Below, piece after piece: positions 7,167 through 14,439 of a stretch of 19,269 bases of DNA; within the stretch, counting starts at the first letter, position 1; each line of letters begins with the position of its first letter. This stretch comes from Lachnospiraceae bacterium UBA1258. GTDB lineage: Bacteria; Bacillota; Clostridia; Lachnospirales; Lachnospiraceae. Location: positions 5,955 through 25,223 of the forward strand of contig DBVS01000017.1 of assembly GCA_002308235.1 (NCBI GenBank), written 5' to 3'. Position numbers and translations under genes: made by a program. The notes beneath the pieces are model-generated. The model was not told the DNA's origin, searched no databases, and worked only from the letters and a program-made list of their open reading frames with translations.

Positions 7167-7829
7167 TTATAAGCATTTCTGCTTGAGAATTCTCACATCA
7201 TTTTCCAGCGATGTGAGTCTTATGGAAAACATTTCCTTTTCCTGTTCGATTTTAAGTGCCGCATCAAGTTTTCTAATCAGATCCAGATGTCCCTCGGCAA
7301 TAAATCTGATGTTCCGCGTGATTTCGTTCTCAATTGTAAGACGAATGTCCCTAAGTTCACCCTTAATCGAAATAAACTGCGAATCATGATCCTCAACCTT
7401 ATCCTTGAGAATCGCAACATCGCTTTTGAGTACGGTCACATCTTCTTTAAGGACGGTCACGTCTTCTTTAAGGACGGTCACGTCTTCTTTGAGGACACTT
7501 ACATCCTCTTTGAGGCCAGCCACATCTTGTTTGAGGACGCTTACGTCCTCTTTGAGGCCTGACACGTCCTCTTTGAGCATACTCACATCCTCTTTAAGGC
7601 CGGAAACATCTTCTTTGAGTGTGCTCACGTCCTCTTTGAGGCCGGAAACATCTTCTTTGAGTGTGCTCACGTCCTCTTTGAGGCCGGAGACATCTTCTTT
7701 GAGTGTACTCACGTCCTCTTTGAGTGTGCTCACGTCCTCTTTGAGCATACTCACGTCCTCTTTAATGGGACCTATTTTGTTGTCGAGAAGTTGTGCAATA
7801 GCTTGCAAATCATCATTTGATAATACCAT
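7167..7829 (-). CDS. Heptad-repeat coiled-coil protein of unknown function
   Basis: A 220-aa soluble protein with three parts: a short N-terminal segment (1-21), 18 consecutive heptads of the form LKEDVSx (about 22-147), and a non-repetitive helical C terminus (about 148-220) with NEITRNIRFIAEGHLDLIRKLD and SLENDVRILKQ. Taking Val as position a puts Leu at d, Lys at e and Asp at g, a near-ideal coiled coil with g-e' salt bridges. There is no signal peptide or membrane helix. ATG at 7829 follows GGAG at 6-nt spacing. Similar C-terminal segments occur, as far as I recall, in uncharacterised clostridial proteins; no function is claimed. The repeat DNA is so uniform that heptad number probably varies between strains. 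Confidence 0.8.
   Translation of the reverse strand: MVLSNDDLQAIAQLLDNKIGPIKEDVSMLKEDVSTLKEDVSTLKEDVSGLKEDVSTLKEDVSGLKEDVSTLKEDVSGLKEDVSMLKEDVSGLKEDVSVLKQDVAGLKEDVSVLKEDVTVLKEDVTVLKEDVTVLKSDVAILKDKVEDHDSQFISIKGELRDIRLTIENEITRNIRFIAEGHLDLIRKLDAALKIEQEKEMFSIRLTSLENDVRILKQKCL
7389..7766 (-). repeat. 21-bp tandem repeat array encoding heptads (42-bp higher-order unit)
   Basis: Eighteen 21-bp units in frame inside the coiled-coil gene. Two sub-families are locally homogenised. Three nearly identical units reading ACGGTCAC.TCTTCTTTAAGG on the + strand lie at 7432-7494. A 42-bp double unit occurs at 7620-7661 and 7662-7703 with one difference, followed by shorter copies. Near-identity at silent positions points to recent slippage or unequal exchange. 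Confidence 0.9.
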
Positions 7830-7856
7830 TATTTCTCCGTTTCTTTACTTCTCTCC

Positions 7857-7881
7857 CTTGTGAAGCGAAGTATATCACAAG
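7857..7881 (-). promoter_or_regulatory. Extended -10 promoter and dyad before the coiled-coil gene
   Basis: On the minus strand TGATATACT gives an extended -10 (TATACT at 7869-7874), about 40 bp before the ATG; the -35 is poor. A 7-bp inverted repeat CTTGTGA (7857-7863) / TCACAAG (7875-7881) flanks the -10, where a repressor site would sit. No regulator gene is adjacent. Confidence 0.5.
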
Positions 7882-7967
7882 CCACTGTCACTAACCATCG
7901 TCATTTTATCCAAAATTTTATCGCCCAAAAACGGAAAAAGACGTCAATGCCCGCGTTAAATGCGCAT

Positions 7968-8006
7968 TTTTTGATGTCAAAGATCTGCGCAGTTCCGCAT
8001 CAAAAA
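7968..8006 (-). terminator. AT-rich hairpin just after metH
   Basis: TTTTTGATG (7968-7976) pairs with CATCAAAAA (7998-8006), directly after the metH stop on the minus strand. The loop contains CTGCGCAG, and the perfect palindrome AAATGCGCATTT (7958-7969) overlaps the far arm. No clean T-run follows, so termination here is uncertain. I see no other candidate in the 177-bp gap to the next gene. Confidence 0.35.
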
Positions 8007-10397
8007 CTATCCCAAAACTTCCTTCGCGATGTCCGCGGATTGCTTGGCATCTTTGGCGTAGAAGTCCGCTCCGATCTGTTTCGCAAATTCGGCGGTGAGA
8101 ACCGCTCCTCCCACCATGACTTTGCAGTCAAGGCCGGCTGCCCTCAGGGCTTTTATGGTTTCTTCCATGGATGAAACCGTGGTGGTCATAAGCGCCGACA
8201 GGCCCACAAGCTTGACGCTGTGCTCTTTTACGGCTTCAACGACCTTCTCGGGAGGCACGTCCTTGCCGAGGTCGATTACGGTGTAGCCGTAGTTCTGAAG
8301 CACGGTCTTAACTATGTTCTTTCCTATGTCGTGAACGTCGCCCTTAACCGTCGCAAGAACGATCTTTCCTTTGGAAATGGTGGCGGCGTTGTTCTTTGCA
8401 AGATGTTCCTTAATCACGTTAAAGCCCGCTTCCGCAGCCTGAGCGGAATTAAGAAGCTGGGGCAGGAATATCTTTCCCTTTTCGAATTCCGCGCCCACAA
8501 CGTCCAATGCGGGAATCAGTTCATTGTTAACGATATCAAGAGGATCCGTATTTTCAAGCATGGCCTTTACAAGCTTCGCTGCGGAATCTCCGAGACCCTT
8601 CTTTATGAACTCCCCTATGGTCTTTTCGGCATTCTCGGTGGCAGGTTCGGAAGTTTTCCCTGAAGCATCCTTCTTAACGGTAACGATTTTTTCTGCCACC
8701 GTATCGGCGTACTTTGCAACGTACTTTTCCGATCCCCTGTCAATATTTGCAAGCACGTGGAAAGCATCCACGGCGCCCATCATTGCAGCATTGTTTGGAT
8801 TAAGAATGGGAAGATCGAGCCCCGCTTCCATGGCAAGGGTCAGGAAGGTTGTATTGATAAATTCACGTCTCGGAAGTCCGAAGGAAATATTGGAAACACC
8901 GAGTACAGTGTGAACGCCGAACTCAGCCTTAACTCTTCGGATGGCTTTCAGAGTCTCGTATACTTCTTTCTGCTGGACACCGGCGGTAAGGGTAAGGCAG
9001 TCTATATATATATCCTTGGTATCGATTCCGTAATGATGACACCGCTCAACGATATGCTTTGCAATCTTTACGCGGTCTTCAGCAAGAGACGGAATACCCC
9101 CGGCGTTCATGGTAAGTCCGATGACTGCTGCGCCGTACTTTTTAACCACCGGAAGAATCCTGTCAAGGACCTCATCTTCGCCGTTAACGCTGTTTACAAG
9201 GGCTTTACCGTTATAAATCCTGAGAGCGGCCTCAATAACATTTGCATCCGAAGAATCGATATTAAGGGGCAAAGAAACCACAGACTGCAGTTCCTTGACC
9301 ACTTCCGTCATGAGGGCCTTTTCATCGATCTTGGGCAGACCCACGTTGACATCCAGTATCTCCGCTCCGCCGTCTGCCTGCTCCATGGCCTGGTTCTTGA
9401 CGTAATCTATGTCGTGGTTTAAGAGAGCTTCTTTAAAGAGCTTCTTGCCCGTGGGATTGATCCTCTCACCGATTACGTGCACGCGCTTAACATCCACAAA
9501 TGCTCTGGAGCTGCAAAGGTAAGAATTGCTGTTTTTCTCGGGTTTGACGGGTTTATAGTTTTTCGCGGTCGAAGAAAGAGCTTTAATGTATTCGGGAGCT
9601 GTACCACAGCATCCGCCGACGCAGGAAACGCCGAGCTCCAAGAAAGGAACCATCTGCTTCGCAAAATCCTCGGGACCCATGGCATACTTTCCGGTGACGG
9701 GATCGGGAAGGCCCGCATTGGGCTTAACAACTATGGGAAGGTCGGTAACTTCGCGCATTCTCTTAACAAAGGGGAGCAGTTCTTCGGGACCGAGGGAACA
9801 GTTAACCCCCACCCCATCGACTCCCAAAGAAGCAAGGGTGATGGCCGCGGATTCAACCAGCGTACCTGTGAAGGTTCTGCCGCCTGCTTCGAAGGTCATG
9901 GTCACGAATACGGGAAGCTTTGAATTCTCCTTAGCCGCTAGGACTCCCGCTTTAACCTCAAGAAGGTCTGTCTGGGTTTCAAATACAAGTACATCGGCAC
10001 CTGCTTTTTCTCCTGCCAGGATCATTTCTTTGTACATTTCATAGGCATCGTCAAACTTAAGGTTACCGAACGGTTCCAGGATATCTCCGATGGTACCCAT
10101 GGAAAGACCTACCAGTGCTCCGTAAGGCCGGGCGGCCTCTTTGGCAATCCTGACACCTGCGGAAACGATCTCGGTTACCGAGTAGTTTGAGTGCTTGCAC
10201 TTGTAAGCATTTGCGCCGAAGGTATTTGTATATATAAGATTCGAACCACTCTCAAGATATGAGGTGTGGATCTCCTTCACGATCTCCGGGTGGGTGAGAT
10301 TCAGTTCCTCGGGGATCTTGCCCATGGGGGCATTTCTCTTAACAAGTTCCGTGCCCATGGCACCGTCAAGGATGATGATCTTTTCAAATAAATTCAT
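8007..10397 (-). CDS. metH: Cobalamin-dependent methionine synthase lacking the activation domain
   Basis: MetH moves a methyl group from 5-methyl-THF through cobalamin to homocysteine, making methionine in the cytosol. The 796-aa protein has the homocysteine domain with zinc ligands Cys200 (GVNCS) and Cys263-Cys264 (GGCCG), the pterin domain from VIGERINPTG (about 308), the four-helix cap with LPQLLNSAQAAEAGF, and the cobalamin domain with DVHDIG (687-692, His689 as lower axial ligand). It then stops, where enterobacterial MetH of about 1,230 residues continues into an AdoMet activation domain; that domain is the separate gene upstream. The start at 10397 follows AAAGGAG at 7-nt spacing; the frame is open to 10448 but that extension contains the ribosome binding site. 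A 195-bp palindrome precedes it. I see no S-box or cobalamin riboswitch. Confidence 0.95.
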   Translation of the reverse strand: MNLFEKIIILDGAMGTELVKRNAPMGKIPEELNLTHPEIVKEIHTSYLESGSNLIYTNTFGANAYKCKHSNYSVTEIVSAGVRIAKEAARPYGALVGLSMGTIGDILEPFGNLKFDDAYEMYKEMILAGEKAGADVLVFETQTDLLEVKAGVLAAKENSKLPVFVTMTFEAGGRTFTGTLVESAAITLASLGVDGVGVNCSLGPEELLPFVKRMREVTDLPIVVKPNAGLPDPVTGKYAMGPEDFAKQMVPFLELGVSCVGGCCGTAPEYIKALSSTAKNYKPVKPEKNSNSYLCSSRAFVDVKRVHVIGERINPTGKKLFKEALLNHDIDYVKNQAMEQADGGAEILDVNVGLPKIDEKALMTEVVKELQSVVSLPLNIDSSDANVIEAALRIYNGKALVNSVNGEDEVLDRILPVVKKYGAAVIGLTMNAGGIPSLAEDRVKIAKHIVERCHHYGIDTKDIYIDCLTLTAGVQQKEVYETLKAIRRVKAEFGVHTVLGVSNISFGLPRREFINTTFLTLAMEAGLDLPILNPNNAAMMGAVDAFHVLANIDRGSEKYVAKYADTVAEKIVTVKKDASGKTSEPATENAEKTIGEFIKKGLGDSAAKLVKAMLENTDPLDIVNNELIPALDVVGAEFEKGKIFLPQLLNSAQAAEAGFNVIKEHLAKNNAATISKGKIVLATVKGDVHDIGKNIVKTVLQNYGYTVIDLGKDVPPEKVVEAVKEHSVKLVGLSALMTTTVSSMEETIKALRAAGLDCKVMVGGAVLTAEFAKQIGADFYAKDAKQSADIAKEVLG

Positions 10398-10433
10398 TCT
10401 TCTACTCCTTTTTTTAATGTAACTAAAGGGTAT

Positions 10434-10628
10434 GTGCCACGTGAACAATGCATTTCATGCTCAGGCAGCTCCACTCCGTTCAACTAACTTCTAACTGCGA
10501 CTATGCGTGCAGACGTGTTCGCGTGGAAGCGCAGCTCTCACGTCGCACGCTGAGTCTCCGTAAGAAGTGGATTTTCACTGCGGTTCCCGCTGCATGTCTT
10601 CGCATCGAAATGATTGTTCCCGCGGCAC
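10434..10628. repeat. 195-bp imperfect palindrome between the activation gene and metH
   Basis: The two halves pair around a centre near 10530. Outer ends: GTGCC.CG.GAACAAT (10434-10449) with its counterpart at 10613-10628. Then CATTTC (10451-10456) with GAAATG (10607-10612), ATGC with GCAT, GCAGC (10465-10469) with GCTGC (10589-10593), CCG with CGG, ACTTCT (10487-10492) with AGAAGT (10563-10568), GACT with AGTC, and GCGTGC.GACGTG (10505-10517) with CACGTCGCACGC (10539-10550). About 54 bp are paired in all. It starts 10 nt after the activation-gene stop and ends 36 nt before the metH ATG. It fits a MITE-like insertion or a long RNA hairpin in the operon mRNA. No target-site duplication is obvious. 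Confidence 0.8.
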
Positions 10629-10638
10629 TCACTCTGCT

Positions 10639-11226
10639 TCACTCATACAATCCGCATATCGCCGTAACGCTCTTCATGGGGTTCATTAAATAATTCTCGT
10701 TAAGCCGTACTCCCACAGTCTTCTCGGTATTCAAAATCCGTATGAAATCCCCCTGAGTCTCAAGGGGCAGGTCACCGTAACCGGGGCTGAAACGGACACC
10801 GGTCTTTTGGGGCGCCAGACGTTCGTTTATTTCATGCTGCAGGGCATCAGCCAGCTTCTCCACAGCCTGTATTCCGCAGGCGTTTAGAATCACGCCGAAG
10901 CCCGGTTTTTTAACCATGAGGCGTTCCACTTCTTCGTCAAAATCACGTCCCAGAGTAACACAAAGAAGCGCACACCTGTCCGCTTCTTTCAAATGTTTGC
11001 GTATGCTTTCCCCTTTAAGCACGCAGGATGTGTTCTTTAATCCGATCCCATCCTCAAAATATTCAAGTGTAAAAAGCTTCCAGACTGCACCGGGACGAAT
11101 TATCTCATTGGCAAGGTCCATGGCACGAAGCAAATCTCCTTCAATCTTCGGAGTCAGTTCCGTTCCTCTGTATCCCAAATACCTCAGTATTTCTTTCTTG
11201 TCCGATTCGTCGAGTTCTATGTTCAT
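10639..11226 (-). CDS. Stand-alone MetH activation-domain protein
   Basis: A 195-aa protein resembling the vitamin-B12-dependent methionine synthase activation domain, which binds AdoMet and re-methylates cob(II)alamin formed by accidental oxidation. Support comes from RFSPGYGDLPLETQ (about 149-162), equivalent to the RxxPGYP-type AdoMet motif of MetH, the C-terminal NYLMNPMKSVTAICGL, and the partner genes: it sits between metF and a metH that ends after the cobalamin domain. Small stand-alone versions are known from other bacteria such as Thermotoga. ATG (11226-11224) overlaps the metF stop by 4 bp (ATGA), so it is translationally coupled to metF. It is soluble. How closely its AdoMet site matches the fused domain was not tested. 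Confidence 0.85.
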   Translation of the reverse strand: MNIELDESDKKEILRYLGYRGTELTPKIEGDLLRAMDLANEIIRPGAVWKLFTLEYFEDGIGLKNTSCVLKGESIRKHLKEADRCALLCVTLGRDFDEEVERLMVKKPGFGVILNACGIQAVEKLADALQHEINERLAPQKTGVRFSPGYGDLPLETQGDFIRILNTEKTVGVRLNENYLMNPMKSVTAICGLYE

Positions 11227-12107
11227 AACTTGTTTACGCTCTTAAACAGGCTCTCGGTGGCTTCGGTTACGTGCTTTGCGATGTCAACGTTATTCATGGT
11301 ATAAAGGTGAACACCGCGGACGTCGTTTGCCACCAGATCCGTTATCTGGTCCACGCAGTAGGAAAGTCCCGCCGCATTCAGGGCTTCGGGAGATTCCGAA
11401 TATTTGCTTATGAGTCTTGCAAATTTGGGAGGAATGCTGGCGCCGCACATGGCAACCGTTCTCTCCACCTGACTCTTTTTGACTATGGGCATGATCCCCG
11501 CGGAAATAGGAACCGTTATCCCTGCTTTTTCAACCTTTTCACGGAAGGTGTAGAAAATCTCGTTATCAAAGAAGAGCTGTGTGGTAAGGTGTGTTACTCC
11601 CGCGTCAACTTTCTTTTTCAGGTTCTCGATGTCCTCCTCAAGGTTTGCCGCATCCACATGGCACTCGGGATAGCAGGCCCCCGCCACGTTAAAGAAGGGA
11701 TCCGTATCTCTTATAAATGCCGCAAGGTCGCTGGCATGAGGGAACGCCATCACCGTGGGGCCTTCCGCCGGCATGTCGCCGCGAAGAGCCAGAATGTTCT
11801 GGATCCCCGCCTTTTTGAGTTCCGAAAGGATCTCTTTTATGTCTTCTTTGGTCGAACCCACACAGGTAAGATGGCTGATGGGTTCGATCCCGTACTCTTT
11901 CTTTATCAAAGAAGCGATCTCGCAGGTCTTCTGTCTCTGCTGTTCGCTCCCGCCGGCGCCGTAGGTTACGGAAATGTAGTCTACGGGCATATTTCGAAGG
12001 CCGTAAAGCGTATTGTATACGGTCTCCACGCTCCCCGCTTTTTTCGGCGGAAAGACTTCGAAGGAATATACGGTTTTCTTAAATTTGTAAAGTTCTGAAA
12101 TATTCAT
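11223..12107 (-). CDS. metF: 5,10-methylenetetrahydrofolate reductase MetF
   Basis: MetF uses FAD to reduce 5,10-methylene-THF to 5-methyl-THF, the methyl donor for MetH. It is a cytosolic TIM barrel. The 294-aa length suits the bacterial family. It has YSFEVFPPK with the catalytic Glu (about residue 17), SVTYGAGGS (about 46-54), ISHLTCVG, LRGDMP, AGCYPECH, THLTTQLFFDN and SAGIMPI, all hallmark segments. The start is ATG at 12107 with a weak AGAGAA ribosome binding site. It is the first gene of metF, activation protein, metH, and overlaps the second by 4 bp. The 73-bp gap to mgtE holds a terminator and no strong promoter; a weak TTGCAG/GATAAA pair there is the only candidate I see. Confidence 0.95.
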   Translation of the reverse strand: MNISELYKFKKTVYSFEVFPPKKAGSVETVYNTLYGLRNMPVDYISVTYGAGGSEQQRQKTCEIASLIKKEYGIEPISHLTCVGSTKEDIKEILSELKKAGIQNILALRGDMPAEGPTVMAFPHASDLAAFIRDTDPFFNVAGACYPECHVDAANLEEDIENLKKKVDAGVTHLTTQLFFDNEIFYTFREKVEKAGITVPISAGIMPIVKKSQVERTVAMCGASIPPKFARLISKYSESPEALNAAGLSYCVDQITDLVANDVRGVHLYTMNNVDIAKHVTEATESLFKSVNKL

Positions 12108-12123
12108 GCCGGTTCTCTTTCGG

Positions 12124-12145
12124 AAAAATCCCCCAAAGGGGTTTT
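12124..12145 (-). terminator. Terminator after mgtE
   Basis: On the minus strand AAAACCCC-TTT-GGGG is followed by GATTTTT, giving a GC stem with an A/T extension and a T-run. It lies 36 bp after the mgtE stop and before metF, and should separate the two transcription units. The symmetric A and T flanks mean it could also act on the plus strand, where no gene reads into it. Confidence 0.65.
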
Positions 12146-12180
12146 ATCTGCCCCGCGATGCATTTCTGCAAAATCCCGCG

Positions 12181-13512
12181 TCAGATGTGCAGTATCGCGG
12201 TGGCAAAGGAAAAGTAAATGATCAGTGAAAGCGCATCCACTATGGTGGTAATGAAGGGACTCGCCATAACCGCGGGGTCGAAGCCCAGTTTCTTTGCGAA
12301 CATGGGAAGCGTACAGCCGATGAACTTCGCGATCACCACTGCTGCCACAAGAGTGGTGCAGACAACTATGGCAACGGGAATCGATACTCTGTCAATAAGA
12401 AGGAGTTTGCCAAAGTTGCATACCGCAAGGGTCAGGCCGCACACCAGTGCCACTCTGATTTCTTTCCATATGACCTTGAAAATGTCCTTAAAACCAATCT
12501 CCTCAAGGGAAAGTCCGCGGATGATGGTAACGCTGGCCTGTCCGCCCGCATTACCGCCGGTGTCCATCAGCATGGGGATAAAGGTAGTCAGCACCACATA
12601 GGTGGAAAGGGCGCTTTCGAATTTACCGATGATACCTCCCGTAAAGGTGGCGGATACCATCAGCAAAAGAAGCCAGGGAATGCGCTTCTTCCAGGTCTCG
12701 AACACGCCGGTACGCATGTAGGGCTTGTCCGTAGGCACGATAGCTGCCATCTTTTCGATATCCTCGGTAGCCTCCTGCTGGAGGATATCCACGATATCAT
12801 CGACGGTTACAATACCCACCAGCCGTTCCTCATTGTCAACAACGGGAACCGCGGTAAAGTCGTATTTCTGTATGATCCTGGCAACTTCCTCCTGGTCGGT
12901 GGTGGTGTTGACGTAGATCATGTTTTCATGCATCAGATCGCCGATCAGGGCATCGGGATCGCTTAAGAGTATCTTTCTTAAGGTAATGGTTCCGAGAAGC
13001 TTGCGGCTGGGCCCCAGCACATAACAGGTATTGATGGTCTCGGAATCAAGGCCCACTTTGCGGATGCGCTCCAACGCCTCTGCCACCGTAAGGTTTTCCT
13101 TAAGGTCGACATACTCCACCGTCATGATACTTCCGGCGGAATCCTCGGGGTATCGAAGCAGATGATTGATATCACGTCTGGTTTCGGGACTGACCGCAGA
13201 AAGAAGCCGTTTCACGATATTGGCGGGCATTTCCTCAAAAAGGTCCGCAGCATCGTCGGCCATCATGTTGTTGATAATGTTCGCTGTATCTTTCTCGGAA
13301 AGCGAGGTAATGATCATCTGCTGATGTTCGATTTCAAGATAGGAAAAAATATCCGCAGCGGTATCCTTCGGAAGGATTCTGAATACCTTCATGAAATCCT
13401 CGGCGGGTAATTCTTCCAGAATTTGAGCAACGTCGGCATCATACATTTCCGAAAGTTTCTGCCGAATCGTCGTATATTGCTTGGTCTCTAAAAGTTCTCT
13501 GATCTCTTCCAT
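12181..13512 (-). CDS. mgtE: Magnesium transporter MgtE
   Basis: MgtE is a Mg2+-gated Mg2+ channel of the plasma membrane. The 443-aa protein has the standard order: a helical MgtE N domain (about 1-125), two CBS domains (about 126-250; NMIYVNTTTDQEEVARIIQKYDFTAVPVVD marks the second), a linker helix, and a five-helix membrane domain (about 278-443). The pore signature PMLMDTGGNAGGQ (313-325) and the last-helix TTIVDALSLI (Asp426) are present. ATG at 13512 follows AAGGAG at about 8 nt. It has its own promoter and a structured leader of about 140 nt, and a terminator isolates it from metF. The leader suggests RNA-level control, but I cannot match it to the M-box usual for this gene. Confidence 0.96.
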   Translation of the reverse strand: MEEIRELLETKQYTTIRQKLSEMYDADVAQILEELPAEDFMKVFRILPKDTAADIFSYLEIEHQQMIITSLSEKDTANIINNMMADDAADLFEEMPANIVKRLLSAVSPETRRDINHLLRYPEDSAGSIMTVEYVDLKENLTVAEALERIRKVGLDSETINTCYVLGPSRKLLGTITLRKILLSDPDALIGDLMHENMIYVNTTTDQEEVARIIQKYDFTAVPVVDNEERLVGIVTVDDIVDILQQEATEDIEKMAAIVPTDKPYMRTGVFETWKKRIPWLLLLMVSATFTGGIIGKFESALSTYVVLTTFIPMLMDTGGNAGGQASVTIIRGLSLEEIGFKDIFKVIWKEIRVALVCGLTLAVCNFGKLLLIDRVSIPVAIVVCTTLVAAVVIAKFIGCTLPMFAKKLGFDPAVMASPFITTIVDALSLIIYFSFATAILHI

Positions 13513-13530
13513 AGCAATTTCTCCTTATAT

Positions 13531-13652
13531 GTGGTTTTTAAATTATGTCCCGCTCGGGGAAGAGGATTTTCTGATTCACTGTGACATCGACTCATAATTT
13601 AACCACCACCTTTCGAACCGCTATGGAAGCGTTATTTTCTGTGCATTACACA
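13531..13652 (-). promoter_or_regulatory. Structured leader of mgtE
   Basis: Three hairpins lie between the mgtE promoter and ribosome binding site: TGTG/CACA (13640-13652), AACCGCT/AGCGTT with a bulge (13616-13633), and a long closing stem pairing GTGGTT and AAATTATG (13531-13547, 3-nt bulge) with CATAATTTAACCAC (13593-13606). The enclosed 45 nt include CCCG.../CGGG and TCACTGTGA. The long stem ends 4 nt from the ribosome binding site. The conserved M-box blocks are not visible. It could be a different metal-sensing or protein-bound leader, or unregulated structure. Confidence 0.5.
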
Positions 13653-13658
13653 CAACCT

Positions 13659-13688
13659 AATATACTAGCATTTTTCAGTTTCTGTCAA
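13659..13688 (-). promoter_or_regulatory. Promoter of mgtE
   Basis: On the minus strand TTGACA (13683-13688), an 18-bp spacer and TATATT (13659-13664). The -35 lies inside the last codons of the yigZ-like gene. The predicted start near 13652 gives a leader of about 140 nt. Confidence 0.78.
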
Positions 13689-14307
13689 TAAAATATGCTT
13701 CTTTTTCTTTATTAATTTCGGCTCTGGAGGCCGTGAGGGAAATGATGTTTTTTTCAATATCAGCAAAGGTCTCAAAACCTGTTTTTGCCACAAAGCAAAC
13801 CTTTTCCGTATATGTTATGTCAACCACATCGATGTTTTCTTTTTCAAGGAAACGCCTGATCTTCTCTCCGTCGGAATAATCGCTTTTAACGGAAAACTCA
13901 ATACCGTAGCGCATCCAGGCGGTCTCGGCCGAGGCAAGAGCCTCTTTGGTGGCATCCGCGTACATTCGGGCCAATGGCCCCGCGCCGAGAAGCGTTCCTC
14001 CGAAATACCGTGTGACCACGGTACACACGTTCTTTATGCCGCTTTCTTTCAAAATATTGAAGATCGGAAGCCCTGCGGTCTGGGCAGGCTCACCGTCATC
14101 GGAATATTTGACTTTTCCGCCGTCTTTGCCCAAAATATAAGCATAGCAATTATGCCTTGCATCGTAATACTTTTTCCGGGTCTCTTCTATGAAGGACACG
14201 GCCGCGGCCTCAGTCTCCGCAGGTATCACGTTCGCAAGGAATCTGGACTTTTTTAATTCGACCTCGGCAAAGGCCGGGGACACCAGGATTTTATAGGGCT
14301 CGTACAT
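13675..14307 (-). CDS. YigZ/IMPACT family protein
   Basis: The family is related to eukaryotic IMPACT and E. coli YigZ; its biochemical role is unsettled, with proposed links to translation or stress control. The 210-aa protein carries the signature in its N-terminal domain: KKYYDARHNCYAYILG, KYSDDGEPAQTAGLPIF and VVTRYFGGTLLGAGPLARMY, followed by a C-terminal DUF1949-like domain (about 130-200, with SDYSDGEKIRRFLEKENI). The start chosen is ATG at 14307 after AAAGG at 8-nt spacing; the frame is open to a GTG at 14337, but that overlaps the predicted -10 and puts the ribosome binding site inside the gene. It is divergent from the PBP gene and appears monocistronic. Confidence 0.9.
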   Translation of the reverse strand: MYEPYKILVSPAFAEVELKKSRFLANVIPAETEAAAVSFIEETRKKYYDARHNCYAYILGKDGGKVKYSDDGEPAQTAGLPIFNILKESGIKNVCTVVTRYFGGTLLGAGPLARMYADATKEALASAETAWMRYGIEFSVKSDYSDGEKIRRFLEKENIDVVDITYTEKVCFVAKTGFETFADIEKNIISLTASRAEINKEKEAYFIDRN

Positions 14308-14327
14308 AAAAAATACCTTTCTGTAAA

Positions 14328-14357
14328 AGTATTGCACGAAGAAAAACTATAAGTCAA
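14328..14357 (-). promoter_or_regulatory. Promoter of the yigZ-like gene
   Basis: On the minus strand TTGACT (14352-14357), an 18-bp spacer and AATACT (14328-14333), about 20 bp before the ATG at 14307. This supports the shorter start. The leader would be very short, about 15 nt. Confidence 0.6.
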
Positions 14358-14391
14358 CGAAAAAATCAATCTTCTTTTTCGGGCAAAAGTC

Positions 14392-14400
14392 TGTTATAAT
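14392..14400 (+). promoter_or_regulatory. Extended -10 promoter of the PBP gene
   Basis: TGTTATAAT combines an extended TG with a perfect TATAAT (14395-14400); the -35 region (TTCTTT) is poor. The start near 14407 leaves a leader of about 33 nt and rules out the upstream TTG at 14404 as a start codon. Confidence 0.65.
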
Positions 14401-14439
14401 CTATTGATTGGTATTTTTTTACCGGATTGGAGATATGGA

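Noticed and set aside
7389..7766. CRISPR array suggested by regular 21/42-bp spacing
   Set aside because: Units are contiguous, with no unique spacers, stay in frame and encode heptads; no cas genes are nearby.
7405..7863. Plus-strand open frame of 152 aa, rich in SSLRTVTSSL-like repeats
   Set aside because: It is the antisense of the 21-bp repeat array: a repeat length divisible by three keeps several frames open. It has no ribosome binding site, and the minus-strand frame has a sensible coiled-coil pattern, ribosome binding site and promoter.
10398..10448. Possible 17-residue N-terminal extension of MetH
   Set aside because: The strong AAAGGAG site sits just before the ATG at 10397, and the family start (LFEKIIILDGAMGTEL) fits there; the extension would translate the ribosome binding site and run into the palindrome.
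10398..10638. S-box (SAM) or cobalamin riboswitch before metH
   Set aside because: Neither the S-box core nor a B12-box-like segment is visible on the coding strand; the region is explained by the palindrome.
10448..10693. Plus-strand open frame of 81 aa over the palindrome
   Set aside because: No ribosome binding site and no recognisable protein; it overlaps the 3' end of the activation gene and the inverted repeat, which explains the bases better.
14404..14439. TTG start giving a 12-residue longer PBP
   Set aside because: It lies only 4 bp after the TATAAT box, upstream of the likely transcript start; GGAG is correctly spaced for ATG at 14440.
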